This document shows, piece after piece, positions 6,552 through 14,590 of a stretch of DNA of 18,022 nucleotides. The stretch spans positions 1-18,022 of the forward strand of contig CAZAQV010000050.1 of NCBI GenBank assembly GCA_964487255.1, written 5' to 3'. The notes beneath the pieces are model-generated. The model was not told the DNA's origin. It saw only the letters and a list, made by a program, of their open reading frames with translations, and did no database searches. Position 1 is the first letter of the stretch; every line of letters starts with the position of its first letter. This stretch comes from CAZAQV01 sp964487255. Lineage in GTDB: Bacteria; Myxococcota_A; Polyangia; Polyangiales; CAZAQV01. A program made the translations under genes and the position numbers.

Positions 6552-7946
6552 CTAGAGTCGAGGACGCCCACTATTGCCGCCGATAAACCCGTCCGCGGTG
6601 CCTCCAACGAACCCTTCCGTAGGTCTCCGCGGCTGCTTCAAACGCGCCTGATCATAAGGGGGCCAGGTCGCTTCCATTCGCTCGCGGAGCACCTTTTCGA
6701 GCTCAAGGAACTCGGCGTTCGGCTCACCGAATGCGGATTCGGTGATGTGGCGAGCAGCCTCATGATAGCTGCGCTGGCGTATCCGATCGCTGAGCAGCGG
6801 ATCGGAGATCCCCTGATGGTTCACGACCACATGCTCCCGAATGAGCTCGGCGGCGTCGTATGCACGGTCGACCCAGTCGTGATGAAGCGTGCCCCAGCTG
6901 TCAAGCGCGAGTTCCCGACGAATCTTGGCAACATTGGGTTGCTTCGTGCCCGGCTTGAGCCTCTCTCCAAAGAGCGTTCGAGAGAGCAGAGCCAGTCGCT
7001 CGTCTAGCTGCTTAAGCTCTGTTGCCGCCATCATGCGGTCGACGACCAGCGTCTTTTCGAGGAACTTTTCCATGCGCCCGGCAAGCTCTGCGTCCACACC
7101 TTTGACTTTTTTTAGATCTTCAAGCGTGTCGAGCGCGTCTGCCTGGGCAATGCGTCGGGCAAGCTTTTTGTTGATGCCTGGTAGCAACTCGAGGTCTTTG
7201 ACGTTCCTGAGGTCAAAGAGTAGGGGGCGGTGGTGGAGGTCCAGCGCCGGAAGCTCGCCGTTGCGGCGTGCCTCGCCAAGCTCGAAAAACCTTCTCCGCA
7301 TATTGCCATAGACGGTGTAGTCTCCGACGACGTTGTGAGGCCCAAGCCCGCGTAGGTAGAACAGAGAATTGGGCTCGCCCTCGCGCAGTGGAAGGTCACT
7401 GAGGAGCGCAGCGCGCTGCCGCGGCTCAATGCTGGCAAGCTCACGAAGTCGCACTTCGAAGTACGCTCTTTCCGCATCAAATAGCTCAGGATTGTCCGAT
7501 GCTTTGACCGTCCGACCTGCCAAGGTCTCTGCGATATCCCTTCGCCTGGTGTAAGAAAGCAGCTCAGTAAGCTTTGTTTCTGGCTCGAGCTCTTGCACGC
7601 CTTGAGCGAGTCTGCGAAGCGCGCTCAAATCCTCTACACGTTGGGCTTTCACCTCCAAGGCCTTCGCCCCGACATGCACTCCTCCGGCTACCGAAGTGAC
7701 GAACGAGTCGAGCCCCCATATGCCTCGCTCAATCTTTGAGATGTCTCTCGCGAGACCTCGAATTGCGCTCGCCACCGCGGCCTGCGCGCGACTCGAAAGC
7801 GAGGGGGTCGCGTGGGTTGCTCCTGAAGACGATGCGCCCTCAGCGCGAACCTGATCGACCAGTGTGCGGTCCATCGCGTTACCAAATTGCGAAAAGGCGC
7901 CGATCGAAGCCACGGCAAGACTGAGAATGAATGCATAGCGTGCCAT
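6552..7946 (-). CDS. Exported protein with helix-hairpin-helix segment
   Basis: The product is 464 aa of unknown function. MARYAFILSLAVASIGAFS is a good signal peptide with no lipobox Cys, so it is probably periplasmic or secreted. Most of the chain is charged and helical. The only recognisable part, at about 248-297, reads LELLPGINKKLARRIAQA, then LEDLKKVKGVDAELAGRM. This is the (HhH)2 pattern (PGIxxxxAxxI, then LxxVKGV) seen in ComEA and in general secretion K-like proteins. In ComEA such a domain binds double-stranded DNA outside the cytoplasmic membrane, so exported DNA binding is possible; in GspK-like proteins it is a structural element. The C terminus is Gly-rich (FVGGTADGFIGGNSGRPRL). 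The ATG at 7946 starts the signal peptide; the ribosome-binding site is poor. It lies 189 nt downstream of the second EF-G gene on the same strand. Confidence 0.82.
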   Translation of the reverse strand: MARYAFILSLAVASIGAFSQFGNAMDRTLVDQVRAEGASSSGATHATPSLSSRAQAAVASAIRGLARDISKIERGIWGLDSFVTSVAGGVHVGAKALEVKAQRVEDLSALRRLAQGVQELEPETKLTELLSYTRRRDIAETLAGRTVKASDNPELFDAERAYFEVRLRELASIEPRQRAALLSDLPLREGEPNSLFYLRGLGPHNVVGDYTVYGNMRRRFFELGEARRNGELPALDLHHRPLLFDLRNVKDLELLPGINKKLARRIAQADALDTLEDLKKVKGVDAELAGRMEKFLEKTLVVDRMMAATELKQLDERLALLSRTLFGERLKPGTKQPNVAKIRRELALDSWGTLHHDWVDRAYDAAELIREHVVVNHQGISDPLLSDRIRQRSYHEAARHITESAFGEPNAEFLELEKVLRERMEATWPPYDQARLKQPRRPTEGFVGGTADGFIGGNSGRPRL

Positions 7947-8056
7947 GCCCCGCTAGCAAGCAAAGGGTGTGCCAGCAAAACCCTGGGAAGATCGCGACGC
8001 GTTTTTGCGATCGGCGACGCAGAGAGAATCGTTAAGGGTAGGTTAGTTGGAGATTT

Positions 8057-8126
8057 GCGTAGCCGCCGCGAACGGCCTGCAGCTACCGCGATGAGCGGTG
8101 TTTGCAGAGGGCCAGATTTGCTACGC
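8057..8126 (-). terminator. Nested inverted repeat just after the second EF-G gene
   Basis: Four pairing blocks nest: GCGTAGC (8057-8063) with GCTACGC (8120-8126), GGCC (8074-8077) with GGCC (8110-8113), TGCA (8078-8081) with TGCA (8103-8106), and ACCGC (8085-8089) with GCGGT (8095-8099). An alternative small hairpin GCCG-CGAA-CGGC occupies 8065-8076. The element begins 9 nt after the EF-G2 stop codon and has no following T run on the minus strand. It may be a terminator, a 3' stabilising structure or a mobile palindromic element. Its apex contains GCGATGAGCG, the 10-mer shared with the repeats near 17432-17767. Confidence 0.4.
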
Positions 8127-8135
8127 GTAATAGAG

Positions 8136-10223
8136 TTACTTGTTCTTTTCGCGCTCGGCGACTTCTTCTTTGACCTTCTCGAGGATGTTACGCGGCACAG
8201 GCGCGTAGTGGCTGAACTCCATGGAGAACTGGCCACGGCCCGAGGTGGTTGAGCGAAGGTCACCGATGTAGCCGAACATCTCAGACAGCGGCACCTCGCC
8301 CTTGATGCGTACGCTCATCGGTTGGTTGTCTTGGCCGCTGATCATGCCGCGACGACGGTTGAGGTCACCGATGACGTCACCGACGTTGTCCGACGGCACA
8401 TAGACGTCGACCTTCATGATCGGCTCAAGCAGCTGTGGCCCAGCTTTGGGCATGGTCTGACGGTAGGCCGCTTTGGCGGCCGTTTCGAAGGCCATCTGCG
8501 ACGAGTCGACCGCGTGGAACGAACCGTCGTTGAGCGTGACCTTGAAGTCCTGGAGCGGGAAGCCGACGAGCGGGCCCTTTTCCATCATCAGTTGGAAGCC
8601 CTTTTCGACCGAAGGGATGTATTCCTTGGGAACCGAACCACCCACGATCTTCGACTCGAACACGTAGCCTTCGCCGGGCTCGAGCGGCTCGATGGTGTAG
8701 TCGATCTTCGCAAACTGGCCCGAACCACCGGTCTGCTTTTTGTGCGTGTACACGTCGCTGACGGCCTGAGTGATCGTCTCGCGGTAGGCAACCTGCGGGC
8801 GACCGACTTCGACCTCGACGCCGTGGGTTCGCTTAAGAATGTCCGCTTTGATGTCGAGGTGAAGCTCACCCATGCCCTTGATGATCGTCTCGCCGGACTC
8901 CTCGTCGACCTCAACGTGGAAAGACGGATCCTCGGCCACCATCTTGCCCAGCGCGACGCTCATCTTTTCACCGTTGGCCTTGTCTTTGGGCTTGAGTGCG
9001 ACTGAGATGACGGGATCGGGGAAGACCATCGGCTCGAGCGTCGCCGGATTCTTTTCGTCAGCAAGCGTGTGACCCGTCTTGACGTTCTTGAGACCGATGA
9101 GCGCGACGATGTCGCCCGCCTGCGCCACCTCGATCATGTTGCGGTCGTTGGCGTGCATTTCGACCATGCGACCGATGCGTTCCGACTTACCGGTCGCGGT
9201 ATTGAGCAGGTTGTCACCCTTTTTAATGGTGCCCGAATAGACGCGCGTGAAGGTCAGCGCACCGAAGCGGTCTTCCATGATCTTGAAGGCCAGCGCACGA
9301 ACCGGACCGTCCGGGTCGACGATGGCGAACTTGCCCGTCTCGTTGCCTTCGAGATCCACCTCGGGTTGGGGCGGAACCTCGGTCGGGCTTGGTAGGTAAT
9401 CGACAACACCGTCGAGCACCTGCTGCACGCCCTTGTTCTTGAAGGATGAGCCGCAGAACGTCGGGAAGAAGGAAAGGTTGATTGTACCTTTGCGAATGCA
9501 GCGTTTGATGGTGGCAATGTCGGGTTCGTTACCCTCAAGGTAGGCCTCCATCACGTCGTCGTCTTGCTCGATAGCGGTTTCGATGAGGTCGTTGCGGTAC
9601 TTGTCGACGAGCTCACGCATATCCTCGGGTACCTCTTTGACCTCGAAGTTTTCGGGCAAGCCGGAGTCGTCCCATACGTAGGCCTTGCGCTCGAGAAGAT
9701 CGACCACGCCAACGAAGTCGGCTTCGGTACCGATGGGCAGCACCATGACCAGCGGCTTGGCAGCAAGAATCTCCTTCACTTGGCCAACGACGCGGTAGAA
9801 GTCAGCACCAAGGCGGTCGAGCTTGTTGACGTAAATAATACGCGCGACCTTGGAGTCGTTCGCATAACGCCAGTTGGTCTCGGACTGCGGTTCGACACCA
9901 CCCGAGCCACAGAACACACCCACACCGCCGTCGAGCACCTTAAGCGAACGATAAACCTCGATGGTGAAGTCGACGTGCCCGGGCGTGTCGATGATATTGA
10001 ACTGGTGTCCCTTCCAGAAGCAAGTCGTGGCCGCGGACTGAATGGTGATGCCACGCTCCTGCTCTTGTTCCATGAAGTCGGTCGTGGCGGCGCCGTCGTG
10101 CACCTCGCCGATCTTGTGAATCTTGCCGGTCAGCTTGAGGATACGCTCGGTCGTGGTCGTCTTGCCCGCGTCCACGTGCGCAAAAATGCCAATATTTCTA
10201 TAGGTGCTAAGATCTTTCGCCAT
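8136..10223 (-). CDS. Second elongation factor G (EF-G2-type paralogue)
   Basis: This is a full-length translational GTPase of 695 aa with AHVDAGKTTTTER, DTPGHVDFT, NKLD and the GMGELHLDIKADILKR stretch. It is clearly a different lineage from the EF-G at 80-2227: it has FCGSGGVEPQSETNWRYAN where the other has FDGVAGVEPQSETVWRQAD, and lacks the short insertion before DTPGH. From memory, its closest look is the second EF-G (often annotated fusA2) of Vibrio and other gammaproteobacteria. Such paralogues may be redundant, specialised for recycling, or tuned for stress; the sequence does not decide. All GTPase motifs are intact, so it should be active. The ATG at 10223 is preceded by GGAAAG at a short spacing; an in-frame extension upstream is not supported. 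It is not next to other translation genes and appears to be transcribed on its own. Confidence 0.95.
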   Translation of the reverse strand: MAKDLSTYRNIGIFAHVDAGKTTTTERILKLTGKIHKIGEVHDGAATTDFMEQEQERGITIQSAATTCFWKGHQFNIIDTPGHVDFTIEVYRSLKVLDGGVGVFCGSGGVEPQSETNWRYANDSKVARIIYVNKLDRLGADFYRVVGQVKEILAAKPLVMVLPIGTEADFVGVVDLLERKAYVWDDSGLPENFEVKEVPEDMRELVDKYRNDLIETAIEQDDDVMEAYLEGNEPDIATIKRCIRKGTINLSFFPTFCGSSFKNKGVQQVLDGVVDYLPSPTEVPPQPEVDLEGNETGKFAIVDPDGPVRALAFKIMEDRFGALTFTRVYSGTIKKGDNLLNTATGKSERIGRMVEMHANDRNMIEVAQAGDIVALIGLKNVKTGHTLADEKNPATLEPMVFPDPVISVALKPKDKANGEKMSVALGKMVAEDPSFHVEVDEESGETIIKGMGELHLDIKADILKRTHGVEVEVGRPQVAYRETITQAVSDVYTHKKQTGGSGQFAKIDYTIEPLEPGEGYVFESKIVGGSVPKEYIPSVEKGFQLMMEKGPLVGFPLQDFKVTLNDGSFHAVDSSQMAFETAAKAAYRQTMPKAGPQLLEPIMKVDVYVPSDNVGDVIGDLNRRRGMISGQDNQPMSVRIKGEVPLSEMFGYIGDLRSTTSGRGQFSMEFSHYAPVPRNILEKVKEEVAEREKNK

Positions 10224-10426
10224 CGTCTTTCCGTTTCGTTGCTCTCGATGTGTTGGCTCGAAGGAGCGGTCGGAGGTGTACCACAAACCGCCCTTCTTCG
10301 CCTGGCGTCACCGCCTCATCCCCAAGCCGCATTCCGCAACCGGGACGGCTGCCTACCGTCAAAAGCACCTTTAAGCAACGTCTCAATCGTACTAAGAGCA
10401 GCCCTGCGCAGGGTTCGCAACGGTGT

Positions 10427-13369
10427 TCACGGAGTTACGCCATTGAACATGAAGTGGCCCGTGGGCCAGACGCCCCAATCGAACCACCAGGGCTCGCGAG
10501 AGCCAAAACCCGCCGTTTCGTTAACCCAAGAACCTGACTGTCCTTCGTATTGTCGCTCGATAACGTCGACCAAGAACTGCCGGTTGGAGCCCGTCATCCA
10601 GCGTGCCAAGGGCATCATCGACATGTCAGCCTGATTGCGCCCTCCACGATAGGAACCATTGACCAGATCGATCGTTCCTCCGTAGACGGTGCGCGTGTAT
10701 GTCACGGTGTCAATATGCTTGAGCAGTTCGATCGTGATCCACTCGACGGACTTTGCATCATCGCCCGGCTGACACGCCGAGGCGCCTTGTCCCTTTCGCG
10801 TCGAGTACCGAAGAAGCTCTGTGTCTTGCTGGATGGCCAAGACGTCCACCAGCGAAATTACCGGAGCAAGCGACGCAAACGCGTAGTACAAGCCCTTGTC
10901 CGGCCCCGTTCCACCCGACTGTGCACGACGAAAGTCCATGACGTAGCCATTTGGAAAGGTTCCGTAGATTAGATACGCTTTGACCGCATTTTTCGCCGCA
11001 GAAACGAGTTCGTGCGGCGAGTATCCTTGCCGACTCGTTGCTGGCTCCGCGTACCCGTGCAGTCTCAAGAATGCCCCGATCAAACCGATCGTGCGCCAAT
11101 GTTGCATGCGCTTGTTGTTGAACTCCGAATGGAGATCGGCAATGGCGAGTCCCTCACCATCGAAGGGTTCGTTTTCCGCCGCCAGCCCCGAGTTCGGACC
11201 CCAATCCGCCGGATCTCCGAGAGGGTCGACCGAAGCGAATCTGCCGCGAACAAGTCGCAGCATCTCGCTAATCGAGTAGTCCGCCCAGTGGTAGAGCCAG
11301 GCAAAAACGGCCTCCCTTTGAACCTTCGAAAGCGCGTTGGGATCCGCCGCCAACACATAGTCCAAAGCAAGAAGGTGGCCCGCCACGAAGTTGGCGACTT
11401 CGAACCCTGGGTTGTTCTGCCCGATTCCAGGGCTACACCATTGCGAAGTGTCCGAGAAGTCCAAACGGGAGATGTTCTGCGTTCGATAAACAAGTTCATC
11501 AACTACCGCAGCACGCACCGAAGCGTCATCCTTGATGAGAGACCAAAAGGCCGCGCGGTTGATGATCGACCAACGACCCCAACTCGGATCGTGCGCTCCT
11601 CCGCTCGGAACGCAGTCCGATCCAGACGGGCCAAGCCACCTCGACGCGCTCGGATCACTGACAAACGCGTCCTTGGCAGAAACCACATCCTCCCACTCGT
11701 TCTCGGATCCGGGTTGGTAATCGTCATTTTGGCGAAACGGGCCATCGGTCGTCCGCATGCGCCATGTCGCAAGGATATCTGGGGTTACGGTGAGGCCGAT
11801 CGGAGAAAACCCCGCGTCGGAAATTCCCCCATCGGACAGCGGGAGTTGAGTGTCCGCGCTGCCGTCGGACGGAACGCTGCTTCCGTCCACAAGAGAGTTC
11901 CCATCAAACGCTCCGGCTTCATGCGACGCTGCGTCAGGCGTCCCTGCTTCACGCAACGTGTCGCCCGGGGAAGCCTCACCTGAACAGCCAAGAAACACAG
12001 AGCAGAGAACCACGGAAGCGTACCGGCAGGCTGCCCGATAGTGCCCGTGTCGGACGCGGCTAAGGCGACGCCTCGTGAACAGCAGAAGATAGGCGCACAA
12101 CCAATACAATGGCGAGAGAGAACGTGCTTGCGTGTTACAGCCCCCAGCGCTCTTCATCGGAGGTGTTGCGGCGTCGAGGCCAGCATCGACCAGCACAGCG
12201 CCATCGAGCGGTGTCTCGACCTGTGCATCCGGACCGGCGTCCGGAGGGGTTGGAACCACGACCTCGGCGGGCTTGGTGTCGATCACGAACACCCGCCCGT
12301 CACTGTGACGCGCCAGGATCGGCATGGTGGGCAAGGGTTGACCTTCACTGCCGGAGGCCACCCCGTAGGAAACGCCGTCGAGTTTCCAATAGCGTAACGA
12401 GCGGGGTGACTCGATATGCCGCAGAAGACCATCGCGATCGCGGATCAAAAGCTTTCCATTGCGGTCGTCATGCACCAATTTGGGTGCTGCCGGCCAAGCT
12501 GCACCATCGCCAAACTTGTTGATCTGCGCATCCGACGAGACGACGAAGTGCCCATCACTAAACTTCCAAGCAGAGAACGAATCGGGATCGGTGACATGTC
12601 GGCGCACATGGCCAGCTGCCGCTGGAAGACGTCGGTCGATGCACGCGTGCGGGACACCATTGCCGAAGCCCTTGACGCCCAGGTGGTTGGCTACGGCGCG
12701 GGTGGAGCCAATCAATGCGCCGGCCGCGGTCGCCATGTCCGACGAGCCGCCGCCGTCGAGGTTGAGCGCGAACTCTGAGCCTAGGTCACGCATCAAGTTC
12801 GCCAGCGCACCGCAAGTGATGCTCTGGGCCACCACCAAATACATGGTGCGTTTATCGGCGCTCAAACCGACTGCCGTGTGCTTGTTCGACCCAAAACATT
12901 GGCTCTCAGTGTAATTTCGCGCTCCCCCGTCCACGACTAATGCCGGGAAGCCACCAACAACATCGGTCATCCACCTGGGGTTGAACGCTCGCTGCAGCGG
13001 CCCCTCGTCGAACTCGACGCGGCCCGGCCCAAACAAGACACCGCCATGGGTGCTTGGGTCCTTTGTATCGCTCCAGTATTGGCCTTCACCAACGGCCAAG
13101 CCCACGGGCACCTTGGCGCCCACGTAAAAGTCACCATTGATAGTTACATCGTCGCCCGCCTGCAGCCGCCGCGAAACCGTCGTGCGTCCGCGAGAACCCG
13201 GCGGCGTCGCGCGGATGGTCACGCCGGGTTCACACAAATCGACGCGCACACGCCACACGCCTGGAGATTTTGCGATCTCGATACCCGCACCAAGACCACT
13301 CCAGCTCTGCGCCGAGGCCGTAGCAACGCAGAAGTTGAGTGTCACCAGCACCAAGAACACACGACGCAT
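10427..13369 (-). CDS. NAGPA-type phosphodiester glycosidase fused in frame to a second exported protein
   Basis: This is a continuous 980-codon frame with two halves. First half: signal peptide (MRRVFLVLVTLNFCVATASA), then a NAGPA domain (phosphodiester glycosidase) with INGDFYVG (about 77-84) and NLDGGGSS (203-210), in the family a hydrolase of GlcNAc-1-phosphodiesters or peptidoglycan-related sugars. Next come an Asp/Pro-rich linker (about 365-405) and GGCNTQ, a hydrophobic helix and RRR (409-435), the layout of a MYXO-CTERM surface-sorting tail. Second half: a basic-hydrophobic stretch ending in FLGC (lipobox, Cys462), an Asp/Ser-rich linker, and a large domain (about 525-980) with many Trp and NNKRMQHWRTIGLIGAF. 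It is perhaps an alpha/alpha-toroid polysaccharide lyase of alginate-lyase type, at low certainty. The tail and lipobox are terminal signals, so in the middle of one chain they are odd. No ATG occurs at the junction in any frame. Either a real fusion or a boundary lost by mutation or sequencing error. Confidence 0.82.
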   Translation of the reverse strand: MRRVFLVLVTLNFCVATASAQSWSGLGAGIEIAKSPGVWRVRVDLCEPGVTIRATPPGSRGRTTVSRRLQAGDDVTINGDFYVGAKVPVGLAVGEGQYWSDTKDPSTHGGVLFGPGRVEFDEGPLQRAFNPRWMTDVVGGFPALVVDGGARNYTESQCFGSNKHTAVGLSADKRTMYLVVAQSITCGALANLMRDLGSEFALNLDGGGSSDMATAAGALIGSTRAVANHLGVKGFGNGVPHACIDRRLPAAAGHVRRHVTDPDSFSAWKFSDGHFVVSSDAQINKFGDGAAWPAAPKLVHDDRNGKLLIRDRDGLLRHIESPRSLRYWKLDGVSYGVASGSEGQPLPTMPILARHSDGRVFVIDTKPAEVVVPTPPDAGPDAQVETPLDGAVLVDAGLDAATPPMKSAGGCNTQARSLSPLYWLCAYLLLFTRRRLSRVRHGHYRAACRYASVVLCSVFLGCSGEASPGDTLREAGTPDAASHEAGAFDGNSLVDGSSVPSDGSADTQLPLSDGGISDAGFSPIGLTVTPDILATWRMRTTDGPFRQNDDYQPGSENEWEDVVSAKDAFVSDPSASRWLGPSGSDCVPSGGAHDPSWGRWSIINRAAFWSLIKDDASVRAAVVDELVYRTQNISRLDFSDTSQWCSPGIGQNNPGFEVANFVAGHLLALDYVLAADPNALSKVQREAVFAWLYHWADYSISEMLRLVRGRFASVDPLGDPADWGPNSGLAAENEPFDGEGLAIADLHSEFNNKRMQHWRTIGLIGAFLRLHGYAEPATSRQGYSPHELVSAAKNAVKAYLIYGTFPNGYVMDFRRAQSGGTGPDKGLYYAFASLAPVISLVDVLAIQQDTELLRYSTRKGQGASACQPGDDAKSVEWITIELLKHIDTVTYTRTVYGGTIDLVNGSYRGGRNQADMSMMPLARWMTGSNRQFLVDVIERQYEGQSGSWVNETAGFGSREPWWFDWGVWPTGHFMFNGVTP

Positions 13370-13407
13370 CGTCTTAGTAGTTACACAAGGCCGCCCAAAG
13401 TCGAGAC

Positions 13408-13426
13408 GCTAGCTGTAACCGCTAGC
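13408..13426. promoter_or_regulatory. Inverted repeat in a divergent promoter region
   Basis: GCTAGC (13408-13413) and GCTAGC (13421-13426) flank a 7-nt spacer, about 40 nt upstream of the minus-strand gene starting at 13369 and about 135 nt upstream of the plus-strand gene. The arrangement would suit a dimeric repressor site. No clear promoter hexamers surround it, so this is only a candidate. Confidence 0.25.
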
Positions 13427-13562
13427 AAATTCGCGCTTTTTTGACGCTTCGGGCGGGAACTGTTCGCACGTGTCGCTACTCTTGAGCTGAGAGGCGTGAC
13501 GGTGCAGACGAGCCTTTCGCAGAGATGCTACAGATCGAAGCGTGACGAGCAGTTTCACAACG

Positions 13563-14024
13563 ATGCGAATGTCGGTCCACAGTCTCGAAGTTGCGCGTGG
13601 CCACGATGGGTTTTTGCGCGGCGATCCTGAACCAGTGGTGATTGCAGCGCTTTACGCGGCCATTCCTGGCGAAATGAGCTTGGTCGGTCGTGCGCTTAGC
13701 CGCTTCGACGCACCGAGACCCTTTCCAAGAGAGGCTTTTCCGATCAAGAGGCGCAACCTCGCGGCGCAGATCGGTCGCACGGATGTGCAGTTCATCGCCC
13801 TCGTGCTCGGGGAGCTGGCATTTTGGACCTACGATGCGACCGACCCAACCCCCACCCCACTCGTTCGACTCATCGACTCCGCCTGTGAGCACGACAAGTG
13901 GATCGGTTGCTGCGTCTGGACCGCAAGTCCAAGGTCGGGGCGCGAAGCACTCCGGTACCGGGCGCACCTACTATCTTCAAATGAAAAGAACGACTGGACT
14001 GCAGTCGTAGAGATGGTGCTCTGA
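13563..14024 (+). CDS. Hypothetical protein coupled to a DUF1232 gene
   Basis: The product is 153 aa from the ATG at 13563, of unrecognised family. The sequence has no signal peptide or membrane segment and looks like a soluble alpha/beta or beta-rich protein. The conserved-looking N-terminal part contains ARGHDGFLRGDPEPVVIAAL, which recalls the start of a C2-like beta sandwich, but this is only a resemblance. An upstream GTG at 13542 would add seven residues; neither start has a convincing ribosome-binding site. The TGA stop (14022-14024) shares its last base with the ATG of the next gene (TGATG), so the two are almost certainly co-transcribed and probably translationally coupled. The divergent neighbour begins at 13369. 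Confidence 0.7.
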   Translation: MRMSVHSLEVARGHDGFLRGDPEPVVIAALYAAIPGEMSLVGRALSRFDAPRPFPREAFPIKRRNLAAQIGRTDVQFIALVLGELAFWTYDATDPTPTPLVRLIDSACEHDKWIGCCVWTASPRSGREALRYRAHLLSSNEKNDWTAVVEMVL

Positions 14025-14437
14025 TGGGTGAGCCGTTGCTTGACGCACTGTTGGTTTTTGTCCTGGCAACGGCGGTGTTGTGGCTTTTGCTCATCGTCGC
14101 GATGTCGGTTTTTAAGCCGAGTCGCGAGTCGCTTCGGGACGGCATGTCCCTTTTGCCCGACCTTTATAAGCTCGTGCGCAAACTGCTGGTCGACAAATCT
14201 GTGCCACGTGCGGCGCGCTGGAAGCTCTGGGCCTTGCTGGCGTATCTCGCATTCCCCATCGACATCATCCCCGACTTCATCCCCGTCATCGGTTTTGCGG
14301 ACGACGTCATTATCGCGCTCTGGGCCGTGCGCTCGGCGCTGCGAAGCCTCGAACCAGCCAAGCTCGACGCGCTCTGGACCGGTTCCCCAGAAGGGCTCGA
14401 CGCGCTGAGACGGCTCATGCGCTTGCCCAGCAGCTGA
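14024..14437 (+). CDS. DUF1232 (YkvA-like) membrane protein
   Basis: The product is 137 aa. There is a first hydrophobic segment at about 5-27 (LLDALLVFVLATAVLWLLLI) and a second at about 68-105 containing AYLAFPIDIIPDFIPVIGFADDV. This is the signature of the DUF1232 family, where P-x-D-x-I-P-D-x-I-P and G-x-x-D-D are the conserved marks. The family is widespread in bacteria and has no firm biochemical role. The length is normal for the family. The start codon overlaps the stop of the upstream gene by one base, and no other good start competes. It ends before a stem-loop that separates it from the convergent metallophosphoesterase gene. Confidence 0.9.
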   Translation: MGEPLLDALLVFVLATAVLWLLLIVAMSVFKPSRESLRDGMSLLPDLYKLVRKLLVDKSVPRAARWKLWALLAYLAFPIDIIPDFIPVIGFADDVIIALWAVRSALRSLEPAKLDALWTGSPEGLDALRRLMRLPSS

Positions 14438-14442
14438 CGGGC

Positions 14443-14523
14443 AACTTAAGCTGCGAAACCAAAGCGGACTGCCCCGGCTCTAATATCTGCGACCCTGGCA
14501 TCGGTATGTGCAGCCAGTTCTAA
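14443..14523 (+). pseudogene. 3' remnant of a Cys-rich reading frame
   Basis: Just after the DUF1232 stop, the plus strand in another frame reads NLSCETKADCPGSNICD, then PGIGMCSQF and a TAA at 14521. Four evenly placed Cys in a C-x5-C-x5-C-x6-C pattern resemble the C-rich modules of secreted myxobacterial proteins. There is no start codon or upstream continuation apart from sequence overlapping the DUF1232 gene. It is best read as the tail of a gene otherwise deleted when the DUF1232 gene came to lie next to it. It is too short to be certain. Confidence 0.35.
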
Positions 14524-14526
14524 CCA

Positions 14527-14557
14527 GTCTCATTCGGGCCCCGGCTCCGATTGAGAC
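14527..14557. terminator. Stem-loop between convergent genes
   Basis: GTCTCATTCGG (14527-14537) pairs with CCGATTGAGAC (14547-14557) with a single T-T mismatch and a 9-nt GC-rich loop. It lies between the plus-strand DUF1232 gene and the minus-strand phosphoesterase gene (stop at 14591), where a bidirectional terminator is expected. No clear T run follows on either side. Confidence 0.5.
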
Positions 14558-14590
14558 TCTGCCCAGGGCTCTTCGCGGTCGACGTATGTT

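Noticed and set aside
10402..10413. Perfect palindrome CCCTGCGCAGGG as a terminator after the stop at 10427
   Set aside because: As RNA it gives only a 4-bp stem with a 4-nt loop and no T run.
9564..10634. 356-codon plus-strand open frame opposite the second EF-G
   Set aside because: It is antisense to a certain, full-length EF-G and its translation is an Arg/Val/His-rich shadow without any family features.
11012..11983. 323-codon plus-strand open frame opposite the NAGPA/lyase ORF
   Set aside because: The minus-strand protein has domains and signal features; the plus-strand product is Arg-rich and low in meaning, typical of a shadow frame in GC-rich DNA.
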